This document shows, in pieces, positions 5,730 through 6,502 of a stretch of 6,502 nt of DNA. The stretch covers positions 1 through 6,502 of the forward strand of contig JBILVB010000195.1 in the NCBI GenBank assembly GCA_044370695.1, in the 5' to 3' direction. A program made the translations under genes and the position numbers. The notes below the pieces were generated by a model. The model was not told the origin of the DNA and made no database searches. It was given only the letters and a program-made list of their open reading frames with translations. The DNA comes from JBEIFW01 sp044370695. GTDB taxonomy: Bacteria > Actinomycetota > Acidimicrobiia > Acidimicrobiales > Ilumatobacteraceae. Positions within the stretch are counted from its first letter, which is position 1; every line of letters begins with the position of its first letter.

Positions 5730-6502
5730 ATGGCCACGGAACACGACGACGGTTTCGACTTCGATCCCGACGAACTGCGTGAGCGGTACCGGCGCGAGCG
5801 CGAACGACGCCTGCGGGCCGACGGGGTCGACCAGTACCGCGAGGCTCGGGACGAACTCGCCCACTACGTCGAGGTCGACCCCTACCAGCCGTCGCCCACC
5901 CCGCGCGAACCGGTGAGCGAGGACATCGAGGTCGTCATCCTCGGCGCCGGATTCAGCGGGTTGCTCGCCGCCGCCCGGCTCTCCGAGCGGGGCGTCACGG
6001 CGTTCCGCATCGTCGAGGCGGGCGCCGACTTCGGGGGCACGTGGTACTGGAACCGCTATCCCGGCGCCCAGTGCGACACCGACGCCTACTGCTACCTCCC
6101 GCTGCTCGAGGAGCTCGGCTACAAGCCGAAGGAGAAGTACGCCTACGCCCCGGAGATCTTCGAACACTCCCAACGGATCGGGCGTCACTACGGCCTCTAC
6201 GAGCGCACCTACTTCTCCACCCGTGTGAACACGATGGAATGGGACGACGCGATCGACCGCTGGCACCTGCGCACCGACCGTGGCGACGACCTGCGGCCCC
6301 GGTTCGTCGTGTCCGCGCTCGGACCGATGTCGCGCCCGAAGCTTCCCGGTATCCCCGGACTGGAAACCTTCGCCGGCCATTCGTTCCACACCGGTCGGTG
6401 GGATTACGCCTACACCGGCGGCGACCCCAGCGGCGGCATGACCGGCCTGGCCGACAAGCGGGTCGCCGTGATCGGCACCGGTGCCTCGGCCATCCAGTGC
6501 AC
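5730..6502 (+). CDS. Flavin-containing Baeyer-Villiger-type monooxygenase, 3' end beyond window
   Basis: This is a partial gene: 257 complete codons are present of the 500-600 usual for the family. These cytosolic enzymes use FAD, NADPH and O2 to insert oxygen next to a ketone carbonyl, giving esters or lactones, or to oxidise N/S atoms. The FAD Rossmann motif is VVILGAGFSG (68-77), followed by GGTWYWNRYPGAQCD (102-116), characteristic of this class. The Baeyer-Villiger fingerprint FxGxxxHxxxW[D/P] is intact as FAGHSFHTGRWD (214-225), which contains H220 and W224. The NADPH Rossmann motif starts at VIGTGASA (247-254), shortly before the window ends. The first about 60 residues precede the FAD domain; they are highly charged (RERYRRERERRL at 16-27) and probably helical, an N-terminal extension seen in a subset of these enzymes. 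The ketone or sulfide substrate cannot be predicted. The nearby dienelactone-hydrolase-like gene could in principle hydrolyse a lactone product, but it lies 4 kb away and is not co-transcribed. Confidence 0.92.
   Translation, partial: MATEHDDGFDFDPDELRERYRRERERRLRADGVDQYREARDELAHYVEVDPYQPSPTPREPVSEDIEVVILGAGFSGLLAAARLSERGVTAFRIVEAGADFGGTWYWNRYPGAQCDTDAYCYLPLLEELGYKPKEKYAYAPEIFEHSQRIGRHYGLYERTYFSTRVNTMEWDDAIDRWHLRTDRGDDLRPRFVVSALGPMSRPKLPGIPGLETFAGHSFHTGRWDYAYTGGDPSGGMTGLADKRVAVIGTGASAIQC

Noticed and set aside
5682..6389. 235-codon minus-strand open frame opposite the monooxygenase
   Set aside because: It is antisense to the FAD motif and the Baeyer-Villiger fingerprint, which are intact on the plus strand, and it shows no domain of its own.
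1002..6502. A lactone-degradation pathway linking the monooxygenase with the dienelactone hydrolase
   Set aside because: The two genes are about 4 kb apart with genes on both strands between them, so there is no operon or regulatory link visible.

Overview
The window is very GC-rich, with coding frames dominated by G or C at third codon positions. It carries short, mostly tightly spaced genes and one GTG-type start choice. Together with the gene types (DedA/TVP38 membrane proteins, a dienelactone-hydrolase-like enzyme, an HD-GYP protein, a CX3CX2C radical SAM protein and a Baeyer-Villiger-type flavin monooxygenase), this suggests a chromosomal segment of a high-GC actinobacterium. An acidimicrobial type is possible, but I cannot fix the lineage from the sequence. 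I see no tRNA, rRNA, CRISPR array, insertion sequence or phage gene.

Layout from left to right. Positions 1-124 hold only the end of a short coding-like frame on the minus strand. A DedA-family membrane protein (minus, 125-865) diverges from a dienelactone hydrolase family protein (plus, 1002-1727) across a 136-bp GC-rich spacer. The hydrolase converges, with a 10-bp gap, on an HD-GYP phosphodiesterase frame (minus, 1738-2850). That frame appears to be the 3' part of a longer gene: the same reading frame continues upstream through a single TAG (2920-2922) into a membrane-spanning N-terminal piece (2920-3183). Diverging from it is a radical SAM protein of unknown substrate (plus, 3281-4756). 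Next, on the minus strand at 4690-4948, lies the remnant of a redoxin (AhpC/TSA-like) gene. Its N-terminal and C-terminal ends are recognisable, but its catalytic middle is missing and the two ends are out of frame. A TVP38/VTT-domain membrane protein (plus, 4975-5691) follows, and 38 bp later an FAD/NADPH-dependent monooxygenase (plus, from 5730) runs off the right edge.

How the genes relate: TVP38 and the monooxygenase are close enough to share a transcript, but nothing else forms an obvious operon, as most neighbours are divergent or convergent. The window reads as ordinary chromosomal housekeeping and accessory metabolism. Its most notable features are two lesions: the TAG-split membrane HD-GYP gene and the internally deleted redoxin. 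The uncharacterised radical SAM protein beside them is also of interest. I found no convincing new multi-gene system.
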